This document shows, one piece after another, positions 23,919-36,368 of a DNA stretch of 64,000 nucleotides. Source of the DNA: Psilocybe azurescens. Taxonomy: Eukaryota; Basidiomycota; Agaricomycetes; Agaricales; Agrocybaceae. The notes under the pieces are model-generated. The model was not told the DNA's origin, searched no databases, and worked only from the letters and a program-made list of their open reading frames with translations. The DNA lies in the NCBI GenBank assembly GCA_023853785.1, contig JAJIRX010000581.1, forward strand, positions 1 through 64,000. The letters are read 5' to 3'. The position numbers were made by a program, and so were the translations under genes. Position 1 is the stretch's first letter. Each line of letters begins with the position of its first letter.

Positions 23919-25368
23919 TCAACACAGCTCAACTGGAAGAGCTGGGGGAGGTTTGCGATAACTGGAAGGACGTCTTTTCCGCTCAGTACCGCTGGTGGTT
24001 GGCGAGTGCGGAGAAGATGAGGCTGACGATGTAGGAGAGCTGTCGTTGGAAGAAGGAAAGTATATCGTGGAAATCGGAGATAGATTCACTTTGCCGCTGC
24101 TGCTGCTGTTGTTGTTAGCGCTCCATCCTTCGTACCCCTTCCTGGTGCTCCATATTTTGAACTCGGCGTCTTGAGCGTAAGATTGAACAATCCACCCAGA
24201 GGTCAAACTCGAATCCGACTTGGACGAGGACGTACGCGACAATCCGAACTCCTCTGTGCACCCAGATCCATGCTCTTCCGGGCTTTCGATGATGAAAGAT
24301 AGACTTCGCTTGAAATCCAGAGGAGGGAGCACAGGTGGTGTCTGAGGCTCAGAGGAAACTTCTTGTGTGTTGTCAATGGAGCACGCTTCTCCAGTGCCGA
24401 TGGCGAGTGGGCTTGGCGCCTGGCGCGATGAATGGACGCAGAGTCAGAAATTGAGTCGCGCGAGGACGCAATCCGGCCTGTAGACCTCCTTGCCGCTCGC
24501 GGGGTGGGAACTGGCAGAGGGAGCGACGGACATTCCTTATCGCGGAAACTCGGGGAGTATTTTCGAATATGCCCTGTTGCTTTCCTTGGGAAAGACGAGA
24601 TCGAAGGGCACGTCCGACCCAAGCTTCTTCCGAAGTCTGTCCATCTTTTGCTTGCGGAGGTTGTTTGACGAGGGAGGCGAGGCGAGGACGAAGGAGTTTC
24701 GCGGCGAGGGCGTGTCTGCCGATTGAGCGGAAGGAGCGAGTATTCTGGAAGCGGGTTCTTCGTCATTAGAGCTGGATAAGGATGAAGGAGGTGCAATATC
24801 CGCGAACGAGTCCCGTGTGGGAGACGGTGATGCGGGAATAGTCTCCAGAGTCATGGACTCCATCGCAAGCCGCAACAATGGCGCAGTGTTATCGTATGTC
24901 CAACTCCAACTCTCGGATAATAGATCTCCGTCGCTGTCCGATGAGCTCAGGTGCTTGGACCTTGCCCTGCTATTTATGGGGCGCAGATTTGAATTGGAAC
25001 CTGGAAAGGGAAAGGGAGGAGGATCGCTGGACAGGTGATGAGGAGGATCCGGACCCAGATGAAGATGCAGAAGATGTGGAGTCAATGGAGGATCGTCGTG
25101 GTCTTGGTCAACCGACGTTGCGGGAGGGCGTAAGGAAATGAGACGTGGATGGGACCTTCAAGACGATGAGTATCGCACTAGACTAGATAAAGGTATTGGA
25201 AGCTTGCTTACTTGCAGGTCTGATTGAGGTGTCGAGGAGACGCGGGGTGGTGCCCAGCAGCTGCTCGATCTTTCGCGTTTTGCGTACGAGATGGGTACGT
25301 TGTTGAGCCGTAAGTTCATTAGTCGTTGGTGGTGGGGCAGGGAAGACAACTTTAAATTCTGGGAGCAT
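23919..25368 (-). CDS. Ser/Pro-rich fungal protein of unknown function, frame broken
   Basis: Not a named family as far as I can tell. Exon 1 (25368 to about 25208) encodes MLPEFKVVFPAPPPTTNEL and RKTRKIEQLLGTTPRLLD, a compact conserved start. After an intron of about 170 bases ending at 25033 comes a long Ser/Pro/Thr-rich disordered region with LRKQKMDRLRKKLGSDVPFD, then KECPSLPLPVPTPRAARRS, PPVLPPLDFKRSLSFIIES and IWSTRKGYEGWSANNN, ending at 23919-23921. Frame changes are needed near 24540 and 24425, neither in a clear homopolymer. The basic coiled stretch and the KLWSTRKGYEGW-type end suggest a conserved cytosolic regulator, but no function can be given. Confidence 0.5.
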
Positions 25369-27110
25369 GATCGAGAACAGTAAGATTGAGATAAAAAAGA
25401 AGATATCAGTAGCAGCAGAGGGTCGTCAGACGTGGTCGAGGTATCGCAGAAGCCTCAGATAGTGGTGGGCAGCCAAAGAGGGTGCGCAAAATCGCCAAGG
25501 GGGGGATTGTGGTGCTCTAAGTAGGCATGCCTCACAGCGGTATATGTACATACCACTGATACCAGATAGAACAAAAAGCGGCGAATTATTCTAGGCATGT
25601 CAGGTGGCAATTACACATGCCGTCATACCACGCTCTTGCCTTATTGTCTTTTGCATGCGACAAGGCCTGGAAAGGTACGCCTTGGGTCGACAAGAATAGA
25701 TAGACAATAGTAGAGAACTGTAGCGAATGCGAAGCATTACATTAAGCGCGACGTTGGCTTGATTAGAATTTAGAATGATACCGCAAGACAATAGCTTTCG
25801 TGAGGCGATGGTGGCAGTCAAGCAACAGTCGTTCATGAAGTTCCGTGACTGGAAAGCGTGGGTGCTTTTTTGGCCTCGGTCTGGTCCGCCGCGCTCCCAC
25901 GCAACGTTAACCTAGAAACGCTCTCAATGGTCTTTGAGTCTATCGTTAACTTTGAAGGCGGGACTGAGCCCACATCATTCCCATCGTCGCAGCGCTCAAA
26001 TCAGGCGTCCATATATCAGCCTAACATTCACGCACGCGCAGTGTTGGCGAAGCGCATAACAAACTAACGTCGTTATGGCACTCACCAGGCAGAACATTCC
26101 ATAAGGGCAACTAGGCCTGAAGACGTTCAAGAGCTTACCGACGTGGCCTACTGAGGTGCAATAATCTTATGAGGGTGCTTTATAGGTGCTCTGACGCTCC
26201 GGTAGGTGTGTGCGCGCGTGCGTGCGTACCTATTTCATAACCCCTTCAATTTGGCGAAGGAGCTGTGTAAACCATAGCTACATTTAATTTTCAAGTCGCT
26301 CGACTTTGGCCTGAGCTTTGACCCAGCTGAATTCACTACAGTCCAACTTTTGCCCTGCTCGAGATCAGGGATGTAATATGGCAGCGCGGTGACTACGAGC
26401 TGCGCCAATCGCACTGAAGGAGCTTCCTTATTATATACTGTCAACCACAAGCTCGCTAGAACTTGCTGTATTTAATTTCGTGCTTTGCAGCTTACGCTAA
26501 TGCCGTAGTGGTATGCGGGGTTAGTTTGCTTCATCTTCTTATCTGATTGGGCTCGGACTGTTCGGATTAGTGCCTTCTTAGTCAGTGGCCACTCCGGGTA
26601 TCGTCAGGACAGTAGGATACGAAGAATGTAGGTCTATAATGATACCTCCCAACTCTGACCTTTATATATCGACATCTACCAGCACTCGGGAATGATTACT
26701 ATTAATAGAACTGGTATACATGGCGCTGACTGATATGCATAAGAAAATATCAAAAGATTTGAGTAACACGTCGCGTATAATAACTAAACATTTCGTCATA
26801 CTTCTGAGAAGAAATCTTGCTCGAAAATGTCGTACATACTTCGCAGGAATTCGGATCCATGTTTCGATGAGAAATGACGAAAACTGGCAATGGATTATGC
26901 GACGAGCATGCCGCGACTCCTCGCGACGACGAGCAGACACAAGCACGATCGTAATTGGCAGATATATATTGGACATACATGTCTATTATTAATGTCAAAT
27001 GACAAACTGCGCCGTCGTTGCTGAAGTAGTATACGCCAGTAGTGGCTGCAAGTCCAACCTAATGTTCTCTCACAAACTAAGAAAGATCTTCTGCGACCCC
27101 CTTCTAGTCG
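25369..27110. other. Intergenic with a diverged repeat
   Basis: Promoter of the Ser/Pro-rich gene, a GTGTGCGCGCGTGCGTGCGT purine-pyrimidine tract at about 26206-26226, and at 26650-27000 one arm of a diverged inverted repeat whose partner lies at 27700-28080. Open frames here on both strands overlap the repeat and are not credible genes. Confidence 0.45.
26650..27000 (-). repeat. Diverged repeat, left arm (inverted relative to 27700-28080)
   Basis: Reverse-complement reading shares GTGCTTGTGTCTGCTCGTCG and TCGCGGCATGCTCGTCGCAT with 27990-28060, and an ACATTTTCGAGCAAGATTTC segment with 27925-27950. The order of the two blocks is swapped between arms, which suggests derivation from a tandem or satellite-like array. 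Confidence 0.5.
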
Positions 27111-27421
27111 ATGCCCAATCCACCTTACGTCCTCGAAGGAAGAAACACGCCCGACTCCGACTCCGAGTGGTCCGTCCAATCAGAAAACCAAGCTCAATCC
27201 GGACTTGTTTTCAAACGGACCCCGTGTACCCTGCTACAGGCTACTTACAGCAAAGGCCATCCATCACCCGGCGGAGTCGATCATTGGTCTCATCATCAAT
27301 CATGAGGAAAAGATTGGGAAAAAGATTAAAAGAACGAGATCAATGGGCTTTTTTGCCATTTTGGCTGACGTATGTATCTTTCCGGCCTTTTGACTGACAA
27401 ATCAAATCCCTTAGATACTGA
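27111..27421 (+). CDS. Small hypothetical protein (about 88 residues)
   Basis: Not recognised. Seen: the start at 27111 gives MPNPPYVLEGRNTPDSDSEW with a clear coding character, then SITRRSRSLVSSSIMRKRLG and ERDQWAFLPFWLT. A short intron with a gtatgt donor (27371) and an AG acceptor (27413-27414) leads to a Thr-Tyr end and a stop at 27419-27421. The frame changes at the A3 run 27213-27215; one extra A joins SGLVFK to TDPVYPATG. The first half is acidic and Ser-rich, the second strongly basic (RRSRS, KRLGKRLKER) and ends in an aromatic cluster. The gene lies between two arms of a diverged inverted repeat. It may be a conserved small fungal protein or chance; function unknown. Confidence 0.45.
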
Positions 27422-28955
27422 ATAACGGGCGCTACTGCGTTTCGGAGTACATTTATGTGAATAACTTTCCCCGAATCAGGAGTCTGAAATTGGAGTCCAA
27501 GCAAAAGGTTGGTCCCTGTCCCCAGACCCTTGGAGCCTTGGACTTGGACTCAGCTTGGGCTTACCAAGGCCCAGCAAAACTAACACTGACAGAGGCCGCC
27601 ACATATTATAGAATGTCATACGTATGTATGTAAGCACTATGTATGTGTACACTTACATCGAATATTCTAATACAACTCACGATGTCTAATGAAGCTTCAT
27701 AATCCATGTTTTTCGAATCACCGGTAGACAATTCTCCAATGTTGGATGGCGACATGTTCGTACTATCAAGTTCGTACACACGAAGCTGGCGATCGCACCG
27801 TCGCGCACGGTTTCATGGCCGAGGGTCAGGTATATCTAATGAATGGAAGCCTCGTCGTGTGCCAATGGTTTTCGTGATTCCTCAACAACTTATGGTAGAG
27901 CGGAGTTCCATACGCAGTACGACATTGCTGAACAAGATTTCTTCCAGAAATACGACTTGCACGAGATGTCCAATAAATATCTACCAAATTTACGATCTCT
28001 GAAGCGACATGCTTGTGTCTGCTCGTCGTCGTGACAAGTCGCGGCATACTCGTCGCATAATAAACCCATTTGTCATCGGGGATGACACTACATTAAAGCA
28101 TAGTAGCGAATTGGCGAGGGGGTTAGGTCAATGTTCCGTTGGCGCCTTGCCGATAAAGCGGTAAAAAAGACGCAGCAAGTTTTAACAGAAAGAAACGAGA
28201 CGTGCAGACCTGGTTAAAAGAAGAGTAATTACGATCGCAGCTGCGCCAAGCACTACTAAACCATTCGTCTTATCAGCCTAGTGACTAGCTAGAGAATACC
28301 AAATTCATCAGCCAGGCTCTAGTTTAGAGGATATCCTATTCCAAATAAAAGAAAGTGATCGAGCTAGAAATGGCTGGTGGAATAAAGTTCAAGAAACTCA
28401 AGTATAAAGAAATAATCGGGGACGTAACCCGGTCCTGCTGATGCAACGCAGAACACGTTGAGTGTAGGTGGCAGGTGCGCGCGCGCCTGATACAGGTCTG
28501 ATAGTGAAAGCCAAGTAGAAGAAAAGCAGTGTTGTCAGAGTAGTTGTTCCTCCGAGTGAGTCGGCGTGGAACGGATTGAAAACACAACTTGGAGAGTAAA
28601 CTGAGCAATGACAGAGTTTTCTGCATCCACTGAGAGAGTTGTTATTCGATTCTGTTGAGTATGTATAGTACCGTTGGAAGAAAGCGGCCGGGATCATGGA
28701 TGGTTGTTAGAATACAAAAATAATCCGAGTCTATTCGGCGGCTTTGATGGGTGTCCGGGGTCACCGCCAATGCGCAGAAGGCTCGGCAGGGTTAGTATAA
28801 TGCTGCAAGTCACCAGCCAACAACGACGGACACCGCCCTTATTCTCCACTTTCTTTATACTTTAATTCTTTCTAGTTATCCTTTTGCCGCGCTGGCTCTC
28901 GGTGGAAGGAGACCCACCCTAGCTAGTTCACAGAAGCCCACAGTTCCACCCCGGC
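27422..28955. other. Intergenic with the right repeat arm and the P4-ATPase promoter
   Basis: 27700-28080 is the right arm of the diverged inverted repeat. Open frames on both strands at 27706-28047 and 28336-28697 overlap and are unconvincing. The last 150 bases before 28956 are pyrimidine-rich (CTTTCTTTATACTTTAATTC), a usual fungal core promoter and leader. Confidence 0.45.
27700..28080 (+). repeat. Diverged repeat, right arm
   Basis: Partner of 26650-27000. A partial second unit is visible: the block TCGTCG..CCAATGGTTTTCGTGATTCC at 27855-27885 resembles the corresponding block of the left arm, so this arm seems to hold one and a half units. Confidence 0.45.
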
Positions 28956-31900
28956 ATGTCTTTGTTCAAGCGAAATCAAGTAATCGACGAACCTGATACC
29001 GACGAGGAGAATGACGATACTATCGACCCAGAGCTGCGCTTGCGGACAGTACGGACGGCTGCTTCTGCGATAGCAGAGTCAATCAAGTCAGAACAAAGGA
29101 CAGAAAGAAGGAAGTCACGGTCAAGATTCTTTAGACGACATACGGCAGAGAAGAAACCACAACCGGCACCTACAGAGGCAGCGCCAACTGCAGTTCCTAA
29201 GATTCCTGGTGTCAGGCGGAATGTCTACGTTAATTATTCACTATCAGCCATGGAGGTAGATCATGAGGGGGAACCAAAAGCTAGATACGTCAGGAACAAG
29301 GTACGGACAACAAGTAAGTGTATTCAGTTTTGAACGCAATGTTCGATGTGCTAATCGGTCTGAAGAATATACGTTGATCACCTTCATACCGAAGAATCTC
29401 TACGAACAATTCCGACGGTACGTTCATCTTTCAATTTAACCGACATATGGTCTCAACTCCAAACACCCAGGGTGGCGAATTTGTTCTTCTTGTCGCTCGT
29501 TATCCTGCAATGTGAGTTTCAGCAAAACCTTGCAGTTCTTGCATTCTAATGTTCTTCCTTTCCAGTATTTCCTATCTTCGGTGCCGCTGCAGGCTCAATA
29601 GCCGTCCTGCCGCTCGCCTTTATTCTGACCGTCACCGCGATCAAAGACGGCATTAGAAGATTATCGACGTGGAACACTAGACGAAGAGGTCAACACCTCA
29701 GCGGCCACAAAGCTTGGAGGAGGGTGGCGGAATGTGAACCAGCCACTGGACCCCCGCAATTGGCTGGAGAAGCTTCTGGGACTCAACGCGCCGGGGAAGG
29801 TGACGAAAGGTGTGCGGAAGCTGCGGGATAGGGAGGCAGGCGCAGCTGGGCAGGACGTGCGGGTGATCTTGAATAAAGGAGGAGACGATTCGTCCAGTGT
29901 GCTTACGCACGATGTCAGCCAGAGCAGTGTGGATTTGACTCAAGGGGGAAGGGGCGCTGGAGGTCGCCGGTTAGAAGATATTCAGAGTGTGGACTCGCAT
30001 AGCTATCCGCCAGCAACACTCAACGATCTGTCAAAGACGTCACTTTCCGAGGCCTCGGTATCTCAGAGCAAAGCAACACCTGAATGGTCGCAGTTTGGGT
30101 CACTAGCGAATTATCAGCAGTCTGTTCACTCCCAATCCAACGTAGGGGTTGTTGATTGGAGGAAGAGGACGAGTGGGTCGTCGCGCTGGGAGAGAACGCT
30201 GTGGAAGAAGCTGGAGGTGGGGGATATTGTGTTGCTCAGGGATAATGACCAGGTGCCCGCGGATATCGTGGTGCTGTCCACGTCCGACCCGGAAAACATG
30301 TGCTATCTGGAAACCAAAAACTTGGACGGCGAAACGAATCTGAAGCCTCGCAAATCGGTCAAGAGCCACATCATCGATAACTTCGGAAGACGACGTCGAC
30401 AGGTCGTCTTTCTACCTGGACTCAGAACCCCGCATCAGAACCTCTATCATTACCATGGTGTGCTACGGTACACCGACCCCGCTACCAATCAAGAGAAGCA
30501 AGAGCCTGTCAGTATTAACGAGCTTCTATTGCGTGGCTGTGCGATTCGCAATACCACCTGGATTATTGGATTGGTTGTCTTCACCGGTGCCGACACGAAG
30601 ATTATGCTCAATGGAGGCGAAACTCCTTCGAAGCGGAGTAAGATCGAGAAGGAGACGAATTTCAATGTCATCGTCAATTTCATCGTCCTCACGCTGATGT
30701 GTTTGATCGCCGCTATTTTCAGTGGGTTGGAGGACGCCAAAAGGGGACTAGTGCGGAGTTCTACGAGATCGACACCGACCCAACTTCATCTCTGATTGTC
30801 AATGCAGTCATCACATTTGTGTATGTCTTTTTTCCATCCTTTGTTTAAAACATTCGGGTGCTTACAGACTATGTTCCTAGATCATGTCTTATCGCGTTCC
30901 AGAACATCGTCCCTATTTCTCTATACATCTCAATCGAAATCGTCAAGACCATCCAAGGCATACTTCATCTCCCAGGACGTCGAGATGTACTATCAACCAT
31001 ACGATACACCATGCGTACCGAAAACTTGGAACATCTCCGACGACCTGGGTCAAATCGAATACATCTTCTCAGACAAAACGGGGACGCTCACCCAGAACAT
31101 CATGGAGTTCCAGAAATGTTCAGTCCACGCAGTGTCCTACGGAGAGGGAATCACGGAGGCGCAGCGCGGTGCCGCGACGCGCGAGGGCAAAGGCGAGACG
31201 CTCGACCCCGCCGAGATCAACGAGAAGCTCGACAAGCTGAAGACGCAGATGGTCAACACCATGGAGCGCGCGTTTAAGAACCGGTACATGCAGGTCGACA
31301 AGCTCACGCTCGTGTCGCCCAAGTTCGCGGAGGATCTTGTGGACCGGTCGGCGGCGCAGCGCGGGCACCTCATCGCGTTCTTCCGCGCGCTGGCGCTGTG
31401 CCACAGTGTCCTTGCGGACAGGCCGGAGCCCCAGACTTCTCCGTACTTGATCAACTACAAGGCCGAGTCGCCTGATGAAGCTGCGTTGGTCGCCGCTGCG
31501 CGCGATGCGGGCTTCCCGTTCATTGGCAAGTCGAAAGATACGCTGGAGATTGAGGTCATGGGCCAGTCCGAGAAATACACACTTCTCAAGTTGCTCGAGT
31601 TCAACAGCACTCGCAAGCGGATGAGCGTCGTCCTACGGTGCCCAGATGGAAAGCTTATCCTGTATTGTAAAGGCGCGGATAGCGTTATATACGAGCGGTT
31701 GACCAAAGACCATGACCCCGAGCTGAAGGAGCGGACGAGCAAGGATATGGAGATGTTTGCGAATAATGGACTGAGGACCCTCTGTATCTCGTACCGCTAC
31801 CTCGAGGAAGAGGAGTACTTGAATTGGTCTAGGATTTACGACGCTGCTACCAACGCCATCGAGAACCGAGAAGAGGAAATCGACAAAGCCAATGCTTTGA

Positions 31901-34699
31901 TTGAACATTCTTTAATCATCCTCGGGGCGACGGCGTTGGAAGATAAGTTGCAGGAAGGTGTGCCGGAGGCCATCGAAATGTTGCACAGGGCAGGAATCAA
32001 GTTGTGGATTCTGACTGGTACGTTATCGACATATCTAAACCTGCGAGATGCAGAATTGAGATTTCCTTTTAGGCGATAAGCTCCAGACTGCCATCGAAAT
32101 TGGCTACAGCTGCAATCTGCTCAAGAACGACATGGACCTCATGATTCTCTCCGCTGGCACTCTCGAACAAACCCGTTCACAGCTCGAGGCGGGCTTGAAC
32201 AAGATTGCGTCGGTTCTCGGCCCTCCGACGTGGGATCTTCGCAGGCGCGGCTTTGTTCCAGGCGCACAGGCATCGTTCGCCGTTGTCATTGATGGAGAGA
32301 CCCTTCGGCATGCTCTGACCCCAGAGCTGAAACCACTTTTCCTCAATCTTGGAACTCAGTGCGAGACTGTTGTTTGCTGCCGTGTTTCTCCGGCACAGAA
32401 GGCTTTGACTGTCAAATTGGTAAGAGTGACTCTCTGCGACATGTTGGTTATGCCATGTCTAATCTATGTTGTGCAGGTCAAGGAAGGTCGTAATGCCATG
32501 ACACTTTCCATTGGGGATGGTGCGAACGACGTGGCCATGATCCAGGAGGCGAATATTGGGTGTGGCTTGTTTGGTCTCGAGGGATCGCAGGCTGCTATGT
32601 CCGCCGATTATGCCTTTGGACAGTTCCGATTCTTGACAAAGCTCCTTCTTGTCCATGGGCGTTGGTCGTACCAGCGTATAGCAGACATGCACAGTAATTT
32701 CTTCTACAAGGTGAGGGATTCATTTCTTCTTCAAATTGTTTTTCCTGAAACTGAATTTGATGTCGTCAGAACGTTATTTGGACATTTGCCATGTTCTGGT
32801 ATCTTCCATTCAACAGGTAAGATACATCGAATGACTTATGAAGTATGTGCTGATGAAATTTCGTCAGCTTCAATGCAACCTACCTGTACCATTACACATT
32901 CATTCTGCTTTGTAATCTTGTATTTACCTCACTTCCCGTTATTGTCCTTGGAGGTGCGTCGCATGTATTTACAATTGAGCTTCCGTATGCTCATCCATTC
33001 TCCGCCAGCTTTTGACCAGGATATCAATGCCAAAGCCGCTCTGGCTTTCCCTCAACTCTATGTCCGTGGCATTCGCGGTCTGGAGTACACCCGCACTAAA
33101 TTTTGGATGTACATGACCGATGGCCTCTACCAATCGGCTGTTGTTTACTTCTTTCCCTATCTCGTATGGACTATCGGTACACCGGTCTCATGGAATGGAA
33201 AAGGCGTGGATTCTTTGGCGGATTTCGGAACAACCGTTGCTGTGGCTGCAATTGTGGCAGCGAATGCTTATGTAGGAATGAACACCCACTAGTGAGTTTT
33301 CTTACAGGCATTTTTGATACAGCAGCTCACGAATGTCGTTTCTGTGTAGTTGGACTGTTGTGACATGGTTAGTGGTCGTTGGTTCAACCCTTGTCATGCT
33401 CTTGTGGATTGTGATCTACTCGTTCTTCGAGAGTATTGACTTTATCAATGAGGCGACGATCCTCTTCAGCACAATCTATTTCTGGACTGCTGTGTTCCTT
33501 GCGGCCACCGTCTCACTTGGTATGTCATGCTTTTTGACATAAATGAGCTCTTACTAATTCTCATCTCGCAGCACCTCGTTTCGTTGTCAAGTATTGGTCG
33601 ACGGTTTATTATCCCCTGGATAAAGATATTGTTCGCGAGATGTGGGTCAAGGGCGACCTCAAGGACCAGTTGGGTCTATCACATCGCAAAAACAGAAAGG
33701 AAAAGAGTCCACGCAATCTGGAAGCTGCTCCTATGTTCGCCGGACAGCATACTCGCTCGTTGTCGGAAATTTCTAGTATCCACAACTACGAGCCAGCACA
33801 CATTAGCAGTCCTGCACCTCAGGGAACGCCAAGACAGACATATCTCGATACCCCGCCTATGAACGAAAGCCTAGAACTTCCTCCCCGCGAACCAGGAGTA
33901 CAATACGCACAAGTCCGCAACCAGCCTATCAGCGATACACATCTCTCCCCCTCTTCCAGTCGGCGGCCGATTTGACAACTCTGTTTCGCCACAGCCCTCA
34001 TATTATTCTGCGTCCGACCTACCGCCTGCCTCGCCGTTACCTTCTCCGAAGTACCGATACCCAAATGGCGAGATTACGAGTACGCCGCCCAGTAGACGGA
34101 CCAGTATCGCTACATCGAGAGCTGCTTCTGTATCTGCGAGAGGGGCCCCGCACAACCCCATGCCTACAGCGCCCTTGCCACAACAACCACTTTCTCCAAA
34201 TCCTCTTCTTGTTCCGGGATCACCCTATGGCCCTGGTCAAATGAGCGAGGCTGCGCAGTATGAAATGCAGGTGCGGAGTGGTCAACAGCAGCAGCATCAG
34301 CATCAGCATCAGCATCAGCAACATCAACAGTATTCGCCTGGATCCGTCGTTCCTCCCTCTCCATATGGGTCTCTTAATCGAGCACAGAGCAATGCATCCC
34401 ATGCGACATATGCGACTGCTGCCGATGATTTCTACGATGCGCAGGATGATATGCGGGAAACCAATATGGGTTATCTCTCCCCAGAACCACAAACGTATGG
34501 GCATCAGCCGCAAACAGTGGTCTATGCACAGCAATACAACAACAATTACCAACAAGAACAGCAGCAGCAGCATTTCTATCCTGCGGTGCTAACTGCTGAT
34601 GAAATAAATGATGAAGATGGGTCGACGGTGAGAGGTCATCATCGGCCAGTGAGCGCAATGAGTAACGTGTCGACGTGGGAGGGCGGCCGAGCGCTGTAA
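28956..34699 (+). CDS. DNF: Phospholipid-transporting P4-ATPase (flippase), Dnf1/Dnf2 type
   Basis: Role: ATP-driven flipping of phospholipids to the cytosolic leaflet at plasma membrane, Golgi and endosomes, with a Cdc50/Lem3-type partner. Seen: about 1,650 residues over a dozen or more exons. N-terminal RYVRNKVRTTKYTLITFIPK; the actuator loop RDNDQVPADIVVLSTSDPE and YLETKNLDGETNLKPRKSVK; the TM4 motif PISLYISIEIVK (PISL replaces the PEGL of ion pumps); phosphorylation loop SDKTGTLTQN; nucleotide site YCKGADSVIYERL; hinge GDGANDVAMIQEANIG; then the TM5-10 segment with PYLVWTIG. The C-terminal tail is His/Gln-rich (34285-34330). The spelled-out subtype follows from NAPGKVTKGVRKLR, found in Dnf proteins. 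Odd: at least six frame changes (about 29654, 30363, 30428-30431, 30743-30746, 30957-30958, 33950) all restore conserved sequence when corrected. Confidence 0.9.
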
Positions 34700-35034
34700 T
34701 TTATTCGGTCAGTATCTGTTGTTTTCAACTCATTCTCGGAACCAGTGCTTTTTCGATATGTATTCCAACCAAACTTTCCATTCTTTACACAACGACTTGA
34801 TCTTTTTGCCTGCGGTCCACCATATTTGACTTGTTTTCTATATGACACATCTGGATTGGACATTTTTTACTTATAATTATTCGGGTTATACCAAAGTTAG
34901 TTAATGCAATAGCTTTACAACATCACGCTGGCTCAAGAATTTCGCGCTTTGAAGACTGAAATGAATATCCATGAGGTGTAACATTTATTCTTCCAACAAT
35001 CATGTTTAAAAGGATTTGTCTCTTCTCTACCGAA
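34700..35034. other. Intergenic between convergent genes
   Basis: 335 bases between the P4-ATPase and the metalloprotease, whose 3' ends face each other. AT-rich; expected to hold both poly(A) regions. No other signal. Confidence 0.5.
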
Positions 35035-36368
35035 TTAAGGAGTCATTGTTGCATTGGCTTTCGCTTTCGGTGGAGGTGCAGTCTTTCCTCCTGGTCTCCT
35101 GAAAGCCTTTGCTGCCTCTCGCATCCTCGTAGCCTGCCCCTTAGTGAACGAATTCATACAAGAATCGAAGGAGTAGTCCATAAAGTTATCTATAGCGCGG
35201 AATGAATGAGCATTCTGGAATTAGTCGGACGATGGACTTACTGATCAAGTCTGGGCCGTCACCCGGACAGCTATCCCTGCCGACAGGACATCCATCAGAG
35301 CCAGATGCTTGGGGTGGGGTATCGGAAATGTTGTCGCCGACTCCATCGTCGCAGCCTCCCCTGATCGTTTGGACATTGATATGTGCATAGTAGCCCAATG
35401 GGCTCAGAAGCTCACCTCGAAAGTATGGAAGAGCCCTAGCCAATGACCGACTTCGTGTACTAAAGTTCGGCCCATGTTGTAGTTCACGCGTGGTCCGTTA
35501 GTTACGGTGCTGTGTCGGATCATCACACCGTCGCTTTTGGGATCGCGATAATATGCGGATGGGATCGCTGCTGTACCTAAAGATTTTGTCGTCGAATTAA
35601 ATCTAAGAAAAAAAAGATTCAGTTTAGATAGTAACATTGTTAAGCAAGTTTGGTGTTGGCATAATATACATACGTTAAAGTGTACACATTCAATGTTGAT
35701 GCATCTCCGATGTTATGCTCCAATTTCATCGCTTGTTCTTGTGGACTGTCGAAGTGAGTGTTAGCTCAAACGCAAATACAGGGCACATCAATAGGTGTCA
35801 CTTACGATCCAGGATATGCATGGACAAACCAATCCGTATTGTTGATGCGAGTTGTCTTTACGAGAACAAATGAAATGCCTGTGCTATTGTAATCTGCATT
35901 CAAGGTCTTTATCTGTGCTTCTATGTCGGAATCGCTGATTGAAGAATGAGTGTCAATACTTTGATCCTTCTGGGTCTGAAAAATAACTCACGGAACCCAC
36001 CCTCCTTCCCGGGTCTCATTTGTGTAAATCACATTGAAGGAGACGTTGAAGACGTAGGTTTCTATGTCCCTCTCTTCCAATCCATTGTCGAGATCTCGTA
36101 CACTGAGTAGACCACGTTCGATCTCAGCTCTGTCGTCCGGTGAAATGTGGGTAAGGCATTGAGCGCTATTCGATGCATATCCGGGTCAAAACATGCATGA
36201 AGAATCAGGCAGATATTGGACTGACTGTGGTCCTACTTGACTTGGGATTGTCGGTCGACTGAGTGGAGCTCCAGCGACAAAATTGAGAATAACACCCGAA
36301 TATAGCGCCAGAATCAGTGCAGAGGCACGAAATTTCCAGAGCATAGATTGAGCAGCATTCGAAAACAT
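35035..36368 (-). CDS. Secreted zinc metalloprotease, M43 (pappalysin-like)
   Basis: Role (family): extracellular metzincin endopeptidase; fungal M43 enzymes are secreted and degrade proteins outside the cell. Seen: the start at 36368 gives [20 protein letters not shown] and AGAPLSRP, a signal peptide of about 33 residues. A propeptide-like stretch is followed by the zinc motif [11 protein letters not shown] (HExxHxxGxxH) and the Met-turn [14 protein letters not shown]. Cys pairs in GGCDD and [14 protein letters not shown] fit the family's disulfides. Seven or so exons, about 290 residues; the stop is at 35035-35037. Odd: the exon after HTFE starts with one G too many (CCCC 35358-35361, + strand); removing it gives [10 protein letters not shown]. 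It is divergent from the transcription factor at 37333, sharing a 960-bp promoter region, but a regulatory link is only a guess. Confidence 0.85.

Noticed and set aside
26720..26998. Open frames of 82-104 codons on both strands
   Set aside because: They coincide with the diverged repeat and are mirrored on both strands.
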